Source: Janthinobacterium lividum | GTDB taxonomy: Bacteria > Pseudomonadota > Gammaproteobacteria > Burkholderiales > Burkholderiaceae_D | Direction: 5' to 3' | DNA: 64,000 bases | Assembly: GCF_034424625.1 (NCBI RefSeq) | Contig: NZ_CP139976.1 | Span: forward strand, 5,270,001 to 5,334,000 | Shown: piece by piece, positions 54,489-63,625 of the stretch | Position numbering within the stretch: the stretch's first letter is position 1 | Layout: each line of letters begins with the position of its first letter | The notes under the pieces: model-generated | Databases searched by the model: none | Seen by the model: only the letters and a program-made list of their open reading frames with translations | What the model was told of the DNA's origin: nothing | Program-made: the position numbers and the translations under genes

Positions 54489-55276
54489 CAACGCAAGCCA
54501 TCAGCGAAGCGCAATTGCACGCCCTGGCCGACGGCGTCCTGCCCCAGGCGCAGCGCGCGGCTGTCGACGCCCACCTGCACGCACACCCCGAGGATGCCGC
54601 CAGGGTGGACGCCTGGCGCGAACAGAACCGGCAATTGCGTGCCCTGTTCGACCCCGTGCTGGACGAAGCCGTGCCGCCGGACCTGCTGCAAGCGGCATCG
54701 CCACCGTCGGCGAACGGCGCCTGGCAGCGCCACGCCATGCAGGCGGCAGCGGCCATCGTGCTGGTGATCGCAGGCGGCGCGGGCGGCTGGCTGCTGCGCG
54801 GCGATGGCGGCGACATGCGGACCACCAGCGCCAGCCCGATGTCGCTGGCGCGCAGCGCCGCCATCGCCCATGCCGTCTACACGCCCGAAGTGCGCCATCC
54901 CGTGGAAGTGGGTGTCGAACAGGAGGCGCACCTGGTGCAATGGCTGTCGAAACGCCTGGACAGCAAATTGCAGCCGCCCGCGCTGTCACCGCTCGGCTAT
55001 CACCTGATCGGCGGCCGCCTGCTGCCCGGCGATGGCGACGGCCCCGTGGCGCAATTCATGTATGAAGATGCCGGCGGCAAGCGCCTGACCCTGTATGTGG
55101 CGAAAGAACGGGCAGGCAGGCAGGAAACAGCCTTCCGCTACACGCAGGAAAAGGAGCTGAGCGTGTTTTACTGGATCGACGGCCAGCTTGGTTACGCCCT
55201 CTCAGCGAGCCTGCCCAAACGGGAGCTGGGCAAGATCGCCAACGCCGTGTATGCGCAGCTGGAGCAAGCCCGCTAA
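54485..55276 (+). CDS. Anti-sigma factor, membrane-anchored
   Basis: 263 residues. N-terminal helical domain with ISEAQLHALADGVLPQAQR and AHLHAHPEDAARVDAWREQN, the common anti-sigma fold; it lacks the HxxxCxxC zinc motif, so no redox zinc switch is evident. One membrane segment (AMQAAAAIVLVIAGGAGGWL) at about residues 79-98 is followed by a periplasmic domain of 165 residues. Overlaps the sigma gene (ATGA). Partner assignment is from position. Confidence 0.88.
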   Translation: MTTQAISEAQLHALADGVLPQAQRAAVDAHLHAHPEDAARVDAWREQNRQLRALFDPVLDEAVPPDLLQAASPPSANGAWQRHAMQAAAAIVLVIAGGAGGWLLRGDGGDMRTTSASPMSLARSAAIAHAVYTPEVRHPVEVGVEQEAHLVQWLSKRLDSKLQPPALSPLGYHLIGGRLLPGDGDGPVAQFMYEDAGGKRLTLYVAKERAGRQETAFRYTQEKELSVFYWIDGQLGYALSASLPKRELGKIANAVYAQLEQAR

Positions 55277-55319
55277 GCCCCGCCATCCATGCGCAAGTGC
55301 GCTGAACGCCAGCCCGGTA

Positions 55320-55841
55320 TCAGTCCAGCGCACGCCGCAGTTCCGCATACGCGTCGACCAGCCGCTCCTTCGAATAGCCGCGATTGAGCCCACTGGGATT
55401 GGGTAATATCCACACGCGCGCGCCGCCGAAGCGCTCCGGCTGTTCGCCCCACGCCAGCTGGCGTTTCCCCGTCATCGCCGCGTAGGCAGCTTTGCCCAGG
55501 AATGCGATCCACTGCGGCTGCAGCAATGCCAGTTTATGCTGCAGGCCCGCCGCCGCTTGCGCAAACTCGTCCGCCCCCACCTGGTCCGCGCGGCTGGTCG
55601 GGCGCCCGACGGCCGCCGTCAAACCCAGCCCGAAACCGAGCACGCTGGCATCGTCTTGCGGCGCCACCAGATGCGGCGTGAAGCCGGCCAGGTGCAGCAC
55701 CGGCCAGAAACGGTTGCCGCGGCCGAGAAAATGGTGGCCGGCCGCCGCCGCGTCCACGCCCGGATTGAGGCCGCAAAAAACCACTTGCAAGCCGGGAGCG
55801 AGGATGTCGGGCAAGCCCGGCGCCGTTGTGAGGTATGTCAT
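55320..55841 (-). CDS. mug: G/U mismatch-specific DNA glycosylase Mug
   Basis: Removes uracil and ethenocytosine from mismatched DNA. 173 residues from the ATG at 55841 ([20 protein letters not shown]); the frame upstream is open but not family-like. Motifs: [20 protein letters not shown], with the Asn of NPG as active site, and the DNA-intercalating loop in [17 protein letters not shown] family. Alone on the minus strand between the anti-sigma and the molybdenum hydroxylase genes. Confidence 0.93.
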   Translation of the reverse strand: MTYLTTAPGLPDILAPGLQVVFCGLNPGVDAAAAGHHFLGRGNRFWPVLHLAGFTPHLVAPQDDASVLGFGLGLTAAVGRPTSRADQVGADEFAQAAAGLQHKLALLQPQWIAFLGKAAYAAMTGKRQLAWGEQPERFGGARVWILPNPSGLNRGYSKERLVDAYAELRRALD

Positions 55842-55991
55842 GAAAACTCCAATATCAGAAGCCGCAGTATGCCACCGGCCCCATGTCCTGCAGCGCAGGG
55901 CGGGCGGTGCTACCATCCCGTACTGATGAGCTCATCCGTATGGTGGATGGCCGTCGCGCTTTCCCGCACCATCCCACACCGAGGAATACAC

Positions 55992-56468
55992 ATGACGACC
56001 CTGACCATCAATGGCAAGCAGCACGAGCTTGCGCTGCCTGAAGACACGCCCCTGCTGTGGGCCCTGCGCGACGAACTGGGCATGACCGGCACCAAATTCG
56101 GCTGCGGCATGGCCCTGTGCGGCGCCTGCACCGTGCACCTCGATGGCGAAGCCATCCGCTCCTGCGTGACGCCGATGTCGGCCGCCGCCGGCAAGAATAT
56201 CACCACCATCGAAGCCGTGGGCGAAGACAAGGTCGGCCTGGCGCTGCAGCAGGCCTGGCAGGAACACGGCGTGCCCCAATGCGGCTACTGTCAGGCCGGG
56301 CAGATCATGTCGGCCACGGCCCTGCTGCACAAGACCCCAAGGCCGAACGACCAGCAAATCCGCGAAGCGATGAGCGGCAATATCTGCCGCTGCGGCACCT
56401 ATACTCGCATCCACGCGGCCATCAAGCAGGCCGCGACCAGCATCCACGCGAAAGGAGCGGCCAAATGA
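55992..56468 (+). CDS. [2Fe-2S] subunit of a molybdenum hydroxylase (IorA-like)
   Basis: 158 residues. N-terminal plant-type cluster: [16 protein letters not shown] with a fourth Cys in RSCVTPM. C-terminal helical cluster: [10 protein letters not shown] and [11 protein letters not shown]. This is the small electron-transfer subunit of two-subunit enzymes such as isoquinoline 1-oxidoreductase. gagga lies 6-8 bases before the ATG. Overlaps the large-subunit gene by 4 bp. The electron acceptor is not encoded here. Confidence 0.92.
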   Translation: MTTLTINGKQHELALPEDTPLLWALRDELGMTGTKFGCGMALCGACTVHLDGEAIRSCVTPMSAAAGKNITTIEAVGEDKVGLALQQAWQEHGVPQCGYCQAGQIMSATALLHKTPRPNDQQIREAMSGNICRCGTYTRIHAAIKQAATSIHAKGAAK

Positions 56469-58771
56469 GCATGCATGACACTCCTGCCGCACATTCGCCT
56501 GCGCGGCGCAACTGGCTCAAGGCCGCCGGCGCGCTGGCCGGTTTGACCCTGGTGGCCGGCCCTTCCGGCCTCGTGATGGCGGCCGATGCCGTCAAATACG
56601 GCGGCGAGAAGATGGCTGGCGGCGTGGTCGACGACAGCCTGGTCTTCCTGTCGGTCGGTGCCGACGGCATCGTCACCATCGTGGCGCACCGCTCCGAAAT
56701 GGGCCAGGGCATCCGCACCAGCCTGCCCATGGTGGCGGCCGACGAACTGGGCGCCGACTGGGCGCAGGTGCGCGTGCAGCAGGCGACCGCCGACGAAGCG
56801 CGCTACGGCAGCCAGGATACAGACGGCTCGCGCAGCATGCGCCACTCGTTCCGCGCCATGCGCCACGTGGGCGCCACCGCGCGCCTGATGCTGGAAACGG
56901 CGGCCGCCGTGCGCTGGGACGTACCCGTGACGGAAGTCAAAGCCGTCAACCACGCGGTCGTGCATGCGGCCAGCGGACGCTCGCTGTCCTTTGGCGCCCT
57001 GGCCGAAGAGGCGGCCAAATTGCCGGTGCCGCCACGCGCGCGCATCAGCCTGAAAACGGCGGGCGAGCTGCGCTACATCGGCCAAACCAGCACGCGCGGC
57101 ATCGACTTGCACGACATCGTCACGGGCAATACCCACTTCGGCATCGACACGCGCCTCGACGGCATGGCGTACGCCGTCATCGCCCGCCCTCCCGTCTTTG
57201 GCGGCAAGCTGAAAAGCGTGGACAAGACGGCGGCCCTGAAAGTGCCGGGCGTGCTGCGCATCGTCGAACTGGCGGGCAGTCCGCCGCCAGCCATGTTCAG
57301 TCCTCTGGGCGGCGTGGCCGTCATCGCCAGCAACACCTGGGCCGCCATCAAGGGCCGCGAAGCGCTGGTGCTGGAATGGGAAGATGGCCCGAACGGCGGC
57401 TACGATTCGAAGACCTTCCGCAAAACCCTGGAAGCGGCCGTGCGACAGCCGGCCAGCCCGGCGCGCGACCAGGGCAAGACGGTGGCCACGCTGGCCGCCG
57501 CTCCCGCCGCGCGGACATTCAGTGCCGAATACTATCTGCCCCACCTGGCCCACGCCACCATGGAGCCCCCCGCCGCCACCGTGCGCATCGCCAACGACAA
57601 GGCCGAAGTATGGGCCTGCGTGCAGGCGCCGCAGGCGACGCGCAGCAATGTGGCCAAGGCCCTGGGCCTGGCGTATGACGACGTGACCGTCCACGTGACC
57701 CTGCTCGGAGGCGGCTTCGGGCGCAAATCGAAACCCGATTTCGCCGTCGAGGCGGCGCTGCTGTCGAAAGCCATGGATGGCGCGCCCGTCAAGCTGACGT
57801 GGACGCGCGATGACGACCTGCAGCACGACTACCTGCACACGGTATCGGTCGAACGGCTGGAAGCGTCGCTGGACGCGAAAGGCATGCCGACGGCCTGGCT
57901 GCACCGCACGGCCGCGCCCACCATCACCTCGACCTTTGCCGCCGGCGCGAGCAGGCAGGCGCCGTTCGAGCTGGGCATGTCGGCCATCAATGTGCCGTTC
58001 GCCATTGCGAACATCCGCGTCGAAGTGCCCGAAGTGCCGGCCCACACGCGCATCGGCTGGTTCCGTTCCGTGTCGAATATCCCGCACGCGTTTGCCATCC
58101 AGTCGTTTACGGCCGAACTGGCGCATGCGGCAAAAAAGGATCATCGCGACTACCTGCTCGCGCTGCTGGGCCCCGCGCGCAAGATCAACCCGGCCGACCT
58201 GTCCGACGGCTGGAACTATGGCGAAGATCCGGCGAAGTATCCGGTCGACATCGGCCGCATGCGCCACGTGATCGAGCTGGTGACGGCCAAGGCGGGCTGG
58301 GGCCGCAAGCTGCCCAAGGGACGGGGGCTGGGCCTGGCCGTCTCCTACAGCTTTGTCACCTATGTGGCGGCCGTGATCGAAGTGGAGATCAATGCGGCCG
58401 GCGAAGTCATCGTGCCGAGGGTCGACATCGCCATGGATTGCGGCCCGCAAATCAATCCGGACCGCGTGCGCTCGCAGATCGAGGGCGCCTGCATCATGGG
58501 CCTGTCGCTGGCCATGAGCGGCGAAATCAGTTTCAAGAATGGCCGGGTCGAGCAAAGCAATTTCCACGACTACGCCGTGCTGCGCGCCGCCGACGCGCCG
58601 CGCGTGATCCACACGCACCTGGTGCCGGGCACCCTGGACATGGAGTTGGGCGGCGTGGGCGAACCGGCCACGCCGCCCATCGCGCCAGCCCTGTGCAACG
58701 CCATCTTCGCGGCCACGGGCAAGCGCATCCGCGCCCTGCCCGTAGGCATGCAGCTGGCGAAAAAGGCTTAG
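56465..58771 (+). CDS. Molybdopterin-binding subunit of a molybdenum hydroxylase (IorB-like), Tat-exported
   Basis: 768 residues from the ATG at 56465 ([12 protein letters not shown]). A twin-arginine signal is visible ([20 protein letters not shown]), so the enzyme is probably periplasmic or membrane-attached. Later segments show [35 protein letters not shown] and the C-terminal [18 protein letters not shown] with the base Glu of the family. The relation to IorB is by architecture, not proof of substrate; it could oxidise aldehydes or N-heterocycles. Ends 4 bp into the convergent MFS gene. Confidence 0.9.
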   Translation: MSMHDTPAAHSPARRNWLKAAGALAGLTLVAGPSGLVMAADAVKYGGEKMAGGVVDDSLVFLSVGADGIVTIVAHRSEMGQGIRTSLPMVAADELGADWAQVRVQQATADEARYGSQDTDGSRSMRHSFRAMRHVGATARLMLETAAAVRWDVPVTEVKAVNHAVVHAASGRSLSFGALAEEAAKLPVPPRARISLKTAGELRYIGQTSTRGIDLHDIVTGNTHFGIDTRLDGMAYAVIARPPVFGGKLKSVDKTAALKVPGVLRIVELAGSPPPAMFSPLGGVAVIASNTWAAIKGREALVLEWEDGPNGGYDSKTFRKTLEAAVRQPASPARDQGKTVATLAAAPAARTFSAEYYLPHLAHATMEPPAATVRIANDKAEVWACVQAPQATRSNVAKALGLAYDDVTVHVTLLGGGFGRKSKPDFAVEAALLSKAMDGAPVKLTWTRDDDLQHDYLHTVSVERLEASLDAKGMPTAWLHRTAAPTITSTFAAGASRQAPFELGMSAINVPFAIANIRVEVPEVPAHTRIGWFRSVSNIPHAFAIQSFTAELAHAAKKDHRDYLLALLGPARKINPADLSDGWNYGEDPAKYPVDIGRMRHVIELVTAKAGWGRKLPKGRGLGLAVSYSFVTYVAAVIEVEINAAGEVIVPRVDIAMDCGPQINPDRVRSQIEGACIMGLSLAMSGEISFKNGRVEQSNFHDYAVLRAADAPRVIHTHLVPGTLDMELGGVGEPATPPIAPALCNAIFAATGKRIRALPVGMQLAKKA

Positions 58772-59964
58772 GTCCGCCGCGCGGCAGGCAACTGCAGCAG
58801 CAACGCTGCGGCGGCGACCAGGGCGGCACCGGCCGCCAGCAGCCACATGGGCCAGTCGAGCAGGAGCAGCACCCCGCCGGTGGCCGCGCCAATGGCGCTG
58901 CCCAGGTACAGCGCCGATTCGTTGAGGGCGATGGCCAGGTTGCCATCGCCCTGCCGCGCGCGCACGGCCAGCAGTTGCTGGTTCTGCGGCACTTGCAGGG
59001 CCCAGCCAGCCGCGCCCCACAGTGCGATCGGCGCGAGCATCAGCCAGGCCGACCAGCCGGCCGCCAGCGGCAGCGCGCACAAGGCCAGCGCCAGCAGCAG
59101 CAAGATGAAGCAGGTCAGTTTCGGCGCCGCCACCTTGTCCGCCCACGGTCCGACCAGCACGCTGCCCGCGATCCCCCCCACGCCCCAGGCCCACAGGAAG
59201 GGAGTGGTGGACAGCGCCGCCCCCTGCGCCGACCACGCCAGCAACGGCGCGATAAACGTGTACATGCCCAGGCTGGCGATGGCCGCCAGCAGCGATACCA
59301 GCAGGATGGACAGCACCTGCCCATCGGCCAGCAAGACCAGCTTGCGGCGCAGCGACGTGGCCGGCACCGCCGGCAGCGCGGGCAGCTTCCACAGCAAGCC
59401 CGCCAGCGCCAGCCCGCCAAGGACGGCGACCAGCCACAGGGCCGCGGTCCAGTCCAGCTGCTGCGCCAGCAGCAAACTCAAGGGCACGCCCAGCACCGTG
59501 CCGCCCGCCATGCCGCCCATGATCACGCCGATGGCCTTGCCCCGCTGCTGCGGCGCCGACACGCCGGCCGCCGCCGCGATGCCCAGCGCCAGGTAGACAC
59601 CAGCACCGACGCCGGCAATGGCGCGCCATGCCAGCAAACCGCTGAAACCAGGCGCCAGCGCGCTGGCCCCGTTCGCCAGCACGAACACGGCCAGGGCGAT
59701 CAGGAGGCCCGAGCGCTGCGCGCGCGCCGGCAACAAGGCCACCACCAGCGGCGAGCCGAGGCCATAGGCCAGCGTAAACGCCGTCACCAGTTGCGCGGCC
59801 ATCGCCAGGGAGATGGAAAAGGCACTGGCAATCATCGGCATCAGGCCCGCCGTCACATACGACGCCATGCCCAGCGCGAACGCGCCCATGGCGATCAGGT
59901 AGACGGTGGCAGGCAGCGCGGCGATGGCAGGCGCGAGGCTACTGGAGGAGGAAGAGTCGGACAT
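58768..59964 (-). CDS. MFS transporter (DHA1, AraJ/YdhP-like)
   Basis: 398 residues from the ATG at 59964 (MSDSSSSSSLAPAIAAL); a TTG two codons upstream is unlikely. Twelve membrane segments; motif FALGMASYVTAGLMPMIA in the first helix, FTLAYGLGSPLVVALLPAR between helices two and three, and RAIAGVGAGVYLALG in helix four are typical for the group that exports arabinose-like sugars or drugs. Divergent from an XRE-type regulator with 110 bp between. Confidence 0.85.
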   Translation of the reverse strand: MSDSSSSSSLAPAIAALPATVYLIAMGAFALGMASYVTAGLMPMIASAFSISLAMAAQLVTAFTLAYGLGSPLVVALLPARAQRSGLLIALAVFVLANGASALAPGFSGLLAWRAIAGVGAGVYLALGIAAAAGVSAPQQRGKAIGVIMGGMAGGTVLGVPLSLLLAQQLDWTAALWLVAVLGGLALAGLLWKLPALPAVPATSLRRKLVLLADGQVLSILLVSLLAAIASLGMYTFIAPLLAWSAQGAALSTTPFLWAWGVGGIAGSVLVGPWADKVAAPKLTCFILLLLALALCALPLAAGWSAWLMLAPIALWGAAGWALQVPQNQQLLAVRARQGDGNLAIALNESALYLGSAIGAATGGVLLLLDWPMWLLAAGAALVAAAALLLQLPAARRT

Positions 59965-60006
59965 GGGCAAGCTTTCGGAAAGAAAGCAGGCATTCTGGAA
60001 TACAAT

Positions 60007-60033
60007 ATAAACAATTACAATTTAACTGTTTAT
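60007..60033. promoter_or_regulatory. Inverted repeat ATAAACA...TGTTTAT, candidate operator
   Basis: Perfect 7-bp arms (60007-60013 and 60027-60033) separated by 13 bases in the AT-rich divergent promoter region between the MFS gene and the regulator. The position and symmetry suit a regulator-binding site; the adjacent XRE-type protein is the natural candidate. Confidence 0.5.
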
Positions 60034-60074
60034 GCTATTACTGATAGCAACAGGCTTACCGGAAAGGCATCACC

Positions 60075-60863
60075 ATGCGCACCTTGGCCCGCACCCGCCA
60101 CGAACTGGCCGCCTACCTGCAGGCGCGGCGCGCACGCCTGTCGCCGGAAGACGTGGGCTTGCCCGGCGGTGGAAGGCGGCGTACACCGGGCTTGCGCCGC
60201 GAAGAAGTGGCGGCGCTGGCCGGCGTGGGGCTGACCTGGTACACCTGGCTGGAGCAGGGGCGCGACATCGGCGTCTCGAGCGCCTTTCTCGACAAGCTGG
60301 CCGAGGTGCTGAAACTGGACGCGGCCGAGCGCCGCCACCTGTTCCTGCTGGCGCATGCGCGTCCGCCGGCCGAAGAGGGCAAGACGTTTTGCGTAGTGCC
60401 GCCGCTGGTGCGCCGCCTGATGCACGAGCTGGCGCATCCGGCATATGTGCTCAATTTGCGCTGGGACGTGCTGGCGTTCAACGGGGGCGCCGACACCCTG
60501 TTTGGCTTCGGCGCGCATGCTGCCTCGCGGCGCAATCTGCTGTGGCTCTTGTTTACCGACCCGCTGCTGCGATCCCGCTTCGCGGCGTGGGAAGAGCAGG
60601 CGCCGCTGATGCTGTCGAGCTTTCGCCGCGACTATGCGCGCGCCACGCAGGAAGCGGATATCCACGCGCTGGTGGAGGAACTGGAAAAAGTCTCGCCCGA
60701 ATTCAAGTTATGGTGGCGCCGCCACGACGTGCATGCGCCATGTGCCGGCGTACGCCGCCTGACAATCGACGGCGGGGAGGTCGCATATGAACATACCTCG
60801 CTCACCATCGATGCGGACCGCCATCTGCGGCTGGTGGTGTATGCACGCCAGGCGCAGGAGTGA
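60075..60863 (+). CDS. XRE/MmyB-type helix-turn-helix regulator
   Basis: 262 residues. N-terminal HTH: PGLRREEVAALAGVGLTWYT with WLEQGRDIGVSSAFLDKLA, the MmyB-like pattern. The rest is the MmyB ligand-binding domain: VVPPLVRRLMHELAHPAYVL, NLRWDVLAFNGGADTLFG and WWRRHDVHAPCAGVRRLTID. Members of this group bind fatty acids or similar molecules. Divergent from the MFS gene, which it probably controls. Confidence 0.9.
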   Translation: MRTLARTRHELAAYLQARRARLSPEDVGLPGGGRRRTPGLRREEVAALAGVGLTWYTWLEQGRDIGVSSAFLDKLAEVLKLDAAERRHLFLLAHARPPAEEGKTFCVVPPLVRRLMHELAHPAYVLNLRWDVLAFNGGADTLFGFGAHAASRRNLLWLLFTDPLLRSRFAAWEEQAPLMLSSFRRDYARATQEADIHALVEELEKVSPEFKLWWRRHDVHAPCAGVRRLTIDGGEVAYEHTSLTIDADRHLRLVVYARQAQE

Positions 60864-60878
60864 CCTGCAGCGCACAAC

Positions 60879-60918
60879 GAAAAAACCGCTGATTCTCTTG
60901 CGAGAAATCAGCGGCTTC
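60879..60918 (-). terminator. Terminator of the first tRNA-fMet gene
   Basis: On the minus strand gccgctgatttctc pairs with gagaatcagcgg (one bulged base), short loop, followed by six T residues. It lies 5 bp after the tRNA 3' end. Confidence 0.85.
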
Positions 60919-60922
60919 GAAT

Positions 60923-60999
60923 TGGTTGCGGGGACAGGATTTGAACCTGTGACCTTCGGGTTATGAGCCCGACGAGCTGCCAGACTGCTCCACCCCGCA
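60923..60999 (-). tRNA. tRNA-fMet (CAT), initiator
   Basis: 77 nt including an encoded CCA. The anticodon CAT sits in a stem with three G-C pairs (GGGCTCATAACCC), the initiator hallmark, and the D arm begins GGTGGAGCAGTCTGG. The first base is T opposite A72, so the 1-72 position is a weak U-A pair, not the C-A mismatch of E. coli. Identical to the second copy. D-arm, variable loop and T-arm are normal. Confidence 0.97.
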
Positions 61000-61004
61000 G
61001 ACGA

Positions 61005-61034
61005 ATTATATACCAGATTGTTGCGCGGCGTAAA
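61005..61034 (-). promoter_or_regulatory. Promoter of the first tRNA-fMet gene
   Basis: TATAAT on the minus strand (61010-61005) ends 5 bases before the mature tRNA 5' end, with TTTACG (61034-61029) 18 bp upstream. Transcription would start within one or two bases of the mature 5' end. Confidence 0.6.
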
Positions 61035-61097
61035 GGCGTGAATTGACAATGTCATTCCTGCCCCGTCTGCCGAATATTGTCGTTGTCCAGCAATGGA

Positions 61098-61133
61098 AAA
61101 AGCCGCTGATCTTTTGCAAGAATCAGCGGCTTT
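61098..61133 (-). terminator. Terminator of the second tRNA-fMet gene
   Basis: Minus-strand stem aaagccgctgattctt / aagatcagcggcttt with a short loop, followed by T residues, 7 bp after the tRNA end. It is similar in sequence to the terminator of the other copy, consistent with duplication of the whole unit. Confidence 0.85.
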
Positions 61134-61140
61134 CCGGTAT

Positions 61141-61217
61141 TGGTTGCGGGGACAGGATTTGAACCTGTGACCTTCGGGTTATGAGCCCGACGAGCTGCCA
61201 GACTGCTCCACCCCGCA
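61141..61217 (-). tRNA. tRNA-fMet (CAT), initiator, second copy
   Basis: 77 nt, identical to the copy at 60923-60999, with encoded CCA, three G-C pairs below the CAT anticodon loop and T at position 1. The two copies are 141 bp apart on the same strand and each has its own promoter and terminator. Confidence 0.97.
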
Positions 61218-61222
61218 CAAGA

Positions 61223-61252
61223 ATTATAAGGGCAAACGGGTGGCTTAGGCAA
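61223..61252 (-). promoter_or_regulatory. Promoter of the second tRNA-fMet gene
   Basis: Minus-strand TATAAT (61228-61223) and TTGCCT (61252-61247) with an 18-bp spacer. As in the other copy, the -10 box ends 5 bases before the mature tRNA. Confidence 0.65.
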
Positions 61253-61402
61253 TAGCTATCTCAACTTAGGCTGCAATAGAGCTATTTAATTAAAAACCCC
61301 GGCCAATTGCCGATTGGCATTGTGTCCTCCCGACACGCCACGCCGCGCGCAATCGGTGTACAGTAAGCGTTACACTAGACTTCCATTTTCCCAAGCCCGC
61401 CC

Positions 61403-61993
61403 ATGAAATTCTGCTCCGAATGCGCCCATCCTGTCAGCCTCTCCATTCCGGAAGGCGACAACCGTCCGCGCTATGTCTGCGCCAACTGTGACGCCATCCA
61501 TTACCAGAACCCGAAAATGGTGGTCGGCTCCATCCCCGTGTGGGAAGAGGATGGCCAGCTGCAGGTCTTGCTGTGCAAGCGCGCCATCGAGCCGCGCCTG
61601 GGCTACTGGACCCTGCCTGCCGGCTTCATGGAAAACGATGAAACGACATCCGACGCGGCCGAACGCGAAACGGTGGAGGAAGCGGGCGCGAATATCGAAC
61701 TGGGCCCCCTGTTTTCACTTCTGAACGTGCAGCGCGTGCACCAGGTGCACCTGTTTTACCTGGCGCGCCTGCGCGACCTCGATTTCGCGCCGGGCATCGA
61801 AAGCCTGGACGTGCAGATGTTTACGGAAGCGCAGATACCCTGGGATGACCTGGCCTTCCCCACCATCCGCGCCACCCTGGAACTGTTCTTTGCCGACCGC
61901 GTGAAAATCCGCGAAGGCGGCAGCTATGGTTTCCATACGGGCGACATCACGCGCCCGATGGCGCGCACGGATGCAGAGCAAGCCCCCGAGTAA
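61403..61993 (+). CDS. Nudix hydrolase with zinc ribbon
   Basis: 196 residues. A zinc ribbon opens the protein (MKFCSECAHPV, then YVCANCDAIHY), followed by the Nudix box GFMENDETTSDAAERETVEE with the AG that completes the motif. The LPAGF turn before it suits NAD-related or ADP-ribose pyrophosphatases. Substrate not certain. No partner genes; the next gene is aat. Confidence 0.88.
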   Translation: MKFCSECAHPVSLSIPEGDNRPRYVCANCDAIHYQNPKMVVGSIPVWEEDGQLQVLLCKRAIEPRLGYWTLPAGFMENDETTSDAAERETVEEAGANIELGPLFSLLNVQRVHQVHLFYLARLRDLDFAPGIESLDVQMFTEAQIPWDDLAFPTIRATLELFFADRVKIREGGSYGFHTGDITRPMARTDAEQAPE

Positions 61994-62023
61994 GCCTCCA
62001 CCAACTGCCACCTTTGACGCCGC

Positions 62024-62740
62024 ATGATTCCCTGGCTCGATACCCACACCCCGTTTCCCGACGTTTCGCGCGCCCTGACCGACGAGGCGCCCGGCCTGCT
62101 GGCGGCCGGCGCCGACCTGTCGCCCGCGCGCCTGCTCGACGCCTACCGGCGCGGCATCTTCCCCTGGTTTTCCGAAGGCCAGCCTATTTTGTGGTGGAGC
62201 ACCGATCCGCGCATGGTGCTGATGACGGGGGACTTCAAGGTCTCCGACAGCCTGGCCAAGGCGATCCGCAAGGTCGAACGCAGCGCCGCCACGGACGGTC
62301 GCTGGCAGCTGCGCTTCGACGGCGATTTCGACGCCGTCATGCGCGCCTGCGCGGCGCCGCGCAAGGATGGCCCGGGCACGTGGATTTCCGACGAAATCAT
62401 CGCCGGCTACACGGGCTTGCACAAGCTGGGCTACGCGCACTCGTCGGAACTGTGGCTTGATGGAGAACTGGTCGGCGGCGCGTATGGCGTGTCGATCGGG
62501 CGCATGTTCTATGGCGAATCGATGTTCGCGCGCGTGACGGATGGCTCGAAGATCGCGCTGGCGCACCTCGTGCGTTTTCTGCACGCGCGCGGCGTGGCCA
62601 TGATTGACTGCCAGCAAGAAACGAAGCACCTGGCCTCGCTGGGCGCGGCGCCCATTTCGCGCGCGCGCTTCCTCGCCCATGTGCGCGTCGCCATTGAAGC
62701 AGCGCAAATCACGGATTGGCAAGCTGCACCACCGGCATAA
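62024..62740 (+). CDS. aat: Leucyl/phenylalanyl-tRNA-protein transferase
   Basis: Adds Leu or Phe from aminoacyl-tRNA to the N-terminus of proteins that begin with Lys or Arg, marking them for ClpAP. 238 residues, standard. Motifs: [78 protein letters not shown] and the terminal [14 protein letters not shown]. 61 bp before bpt. Confidence 0.97.
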   Translation: MIPWLDTHTPFPDVSRALTDEAPGLLAAGADLSPARLLDAYRRGIFPWFSEGQPILWWSTDPRMVLMTGDFKVSDSLAKAIRKVERSAATDGRWQLRFDGDFDAVMRACAAPRKDGPGTWISDEIIAGYTGLHKLGYAHSSELWLDGELVGGAYGVSIGRMFYGESMFARVTDGSKIALAHLVRFLHARGVAMIDCQQETKHLASLGAAPISRARFLAHVRVAIEAAQITDWQAAPPA

Positions 62741-62800
62741 AAAAGCTATGATATCTCCACGCAGACTTCCATTGCCGCGGACAGACCAGACAGGATCAGC

Positions 62801-63523
62801 ATGACGCACCTGAACGAACTACCGTTTGCCACCCTGCAGTTCTACACGACGGCGCCCTATCCGTGCAGCTATCTGGACGACCGCCAGGCACGCTCGCAGG
62901 TGGCCACGCCTTCGCACCTGATCAACAGCGACGTGTATTCGGAACTGGTGCGCAACGGCTTTCGCCGCAGCGGCATTTTCACCTACCGCCCGTATTGCGA
63001 CGGCTGCCAGGCCTGCATTCCCGTACGCGTCGTGACGGGCGAGTTCACCCCGAACCGCAACCAGCGCCGCGCCTGGAGCCGGCACGCCGACCTGCAGGCG
63101 GGCGTGGCCACCCTGTCCTTCCTCGACGAGCACTACGAACTGTACCTGCGCTACCAGAGCACGCGCCACGCGGGCGGCGGCATGGACCAGGACAGCCGCG
63201 ACCAGTATGCGCAATTCCTGCTGCAAAGCCGGGTCAACACGCGCCTGGTGGAGTTCCGCGATGCCGAAGGCATCCTGCGCATGGTCAGCATCATCGACGT
63301 GCTGGCCGATGGCCTGTCGTCCGTCTACACCTTTTTCGACCCCGACGTGCCGGGCGCCTCGTACGGCACCTACAACGTGCTGTGGCAAATCGCCCAGGCG
63401 CGCGAACTGGACCTGCCCTACATCTACCTGGGCTACTGGATCGCGCAAAGCCCGAAGATGGCCTATAAAATCAACTTCAAGCCGCTGGAAGCACGGATCA
63501 AGGGGCAGTGGGTAATCCTGTAA
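62801..63523 (+). CDS. bpt: Aspartate/glutamate leucyltransferase (Bpt family)
   Basis: Transfers Leu to proteins starting with Asp or Glu. 240 residues. The family N-terminus contains [12 protein letters not shown] and [16 protein letters not shown] (Cys-rich N domain), and the C-terminal GNAT-like part has [37 protein letters not shown] and [11 protein letters not shown]. Next to aat, so the two N-degron transferases form a unit, as in many betaproteobacteria. Confidence 0.95.
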   Translation: MTHLNELPFATLQFYTTAPYPCSYLDDRQARSQVATPSHLINSDVYSELVRNGFRRSGIFTYRPYCDGCQACIPVRVVTGEFTPNRNQRRAWSRHADLQAGVATLSFLDEHYELYLRYQSTRHAGGGMDQDSRDQYAQFLLQSRVNTRLVEFRDAEGILRMVSIIDVLADGLSSVYTFFDPDVPGASYGTYNVLWQIAQARELDLPYIYLGYWIAQSPKMAYKINFKPLEARIKGQWVIL

Positions 63524-63542
63524 ACCTGGGATTATTTGGCAG

Positions 63543-63625
63543 GTCGGATTAGCGCGCAAGCGCGTAATCCGACACTGCGATGCCAACAATGGTGTCGGAT
63601 TACGGCGCTTCGCGCCTAATCCGAC
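63543..63625. repeat. Double REP-like palindrome
   Basis: Two related palindromes: gtcggattagcgcg...taatccgac at 63543-63573 and gtcggattacggcgc...gcgcctaatccgac at 63594-63625, separated by 20 bases. Each forms a 9-bp stem (gtcggatta/taatccgac) with a GC extension. They lie between the convergent bpt and S41-protease genes, directly at the stop of the latter. This is a typical dispersed bacterial interspersed repeat. Confidence 0.75.

Noticed and set aside
56399..59629. 1076-codon minus-strand frame over the molybdenum hydroxylase genes
   Set aside because: It overlaps two genes with secure family matches and reads as Arg/His/Gly-rich nonsense.
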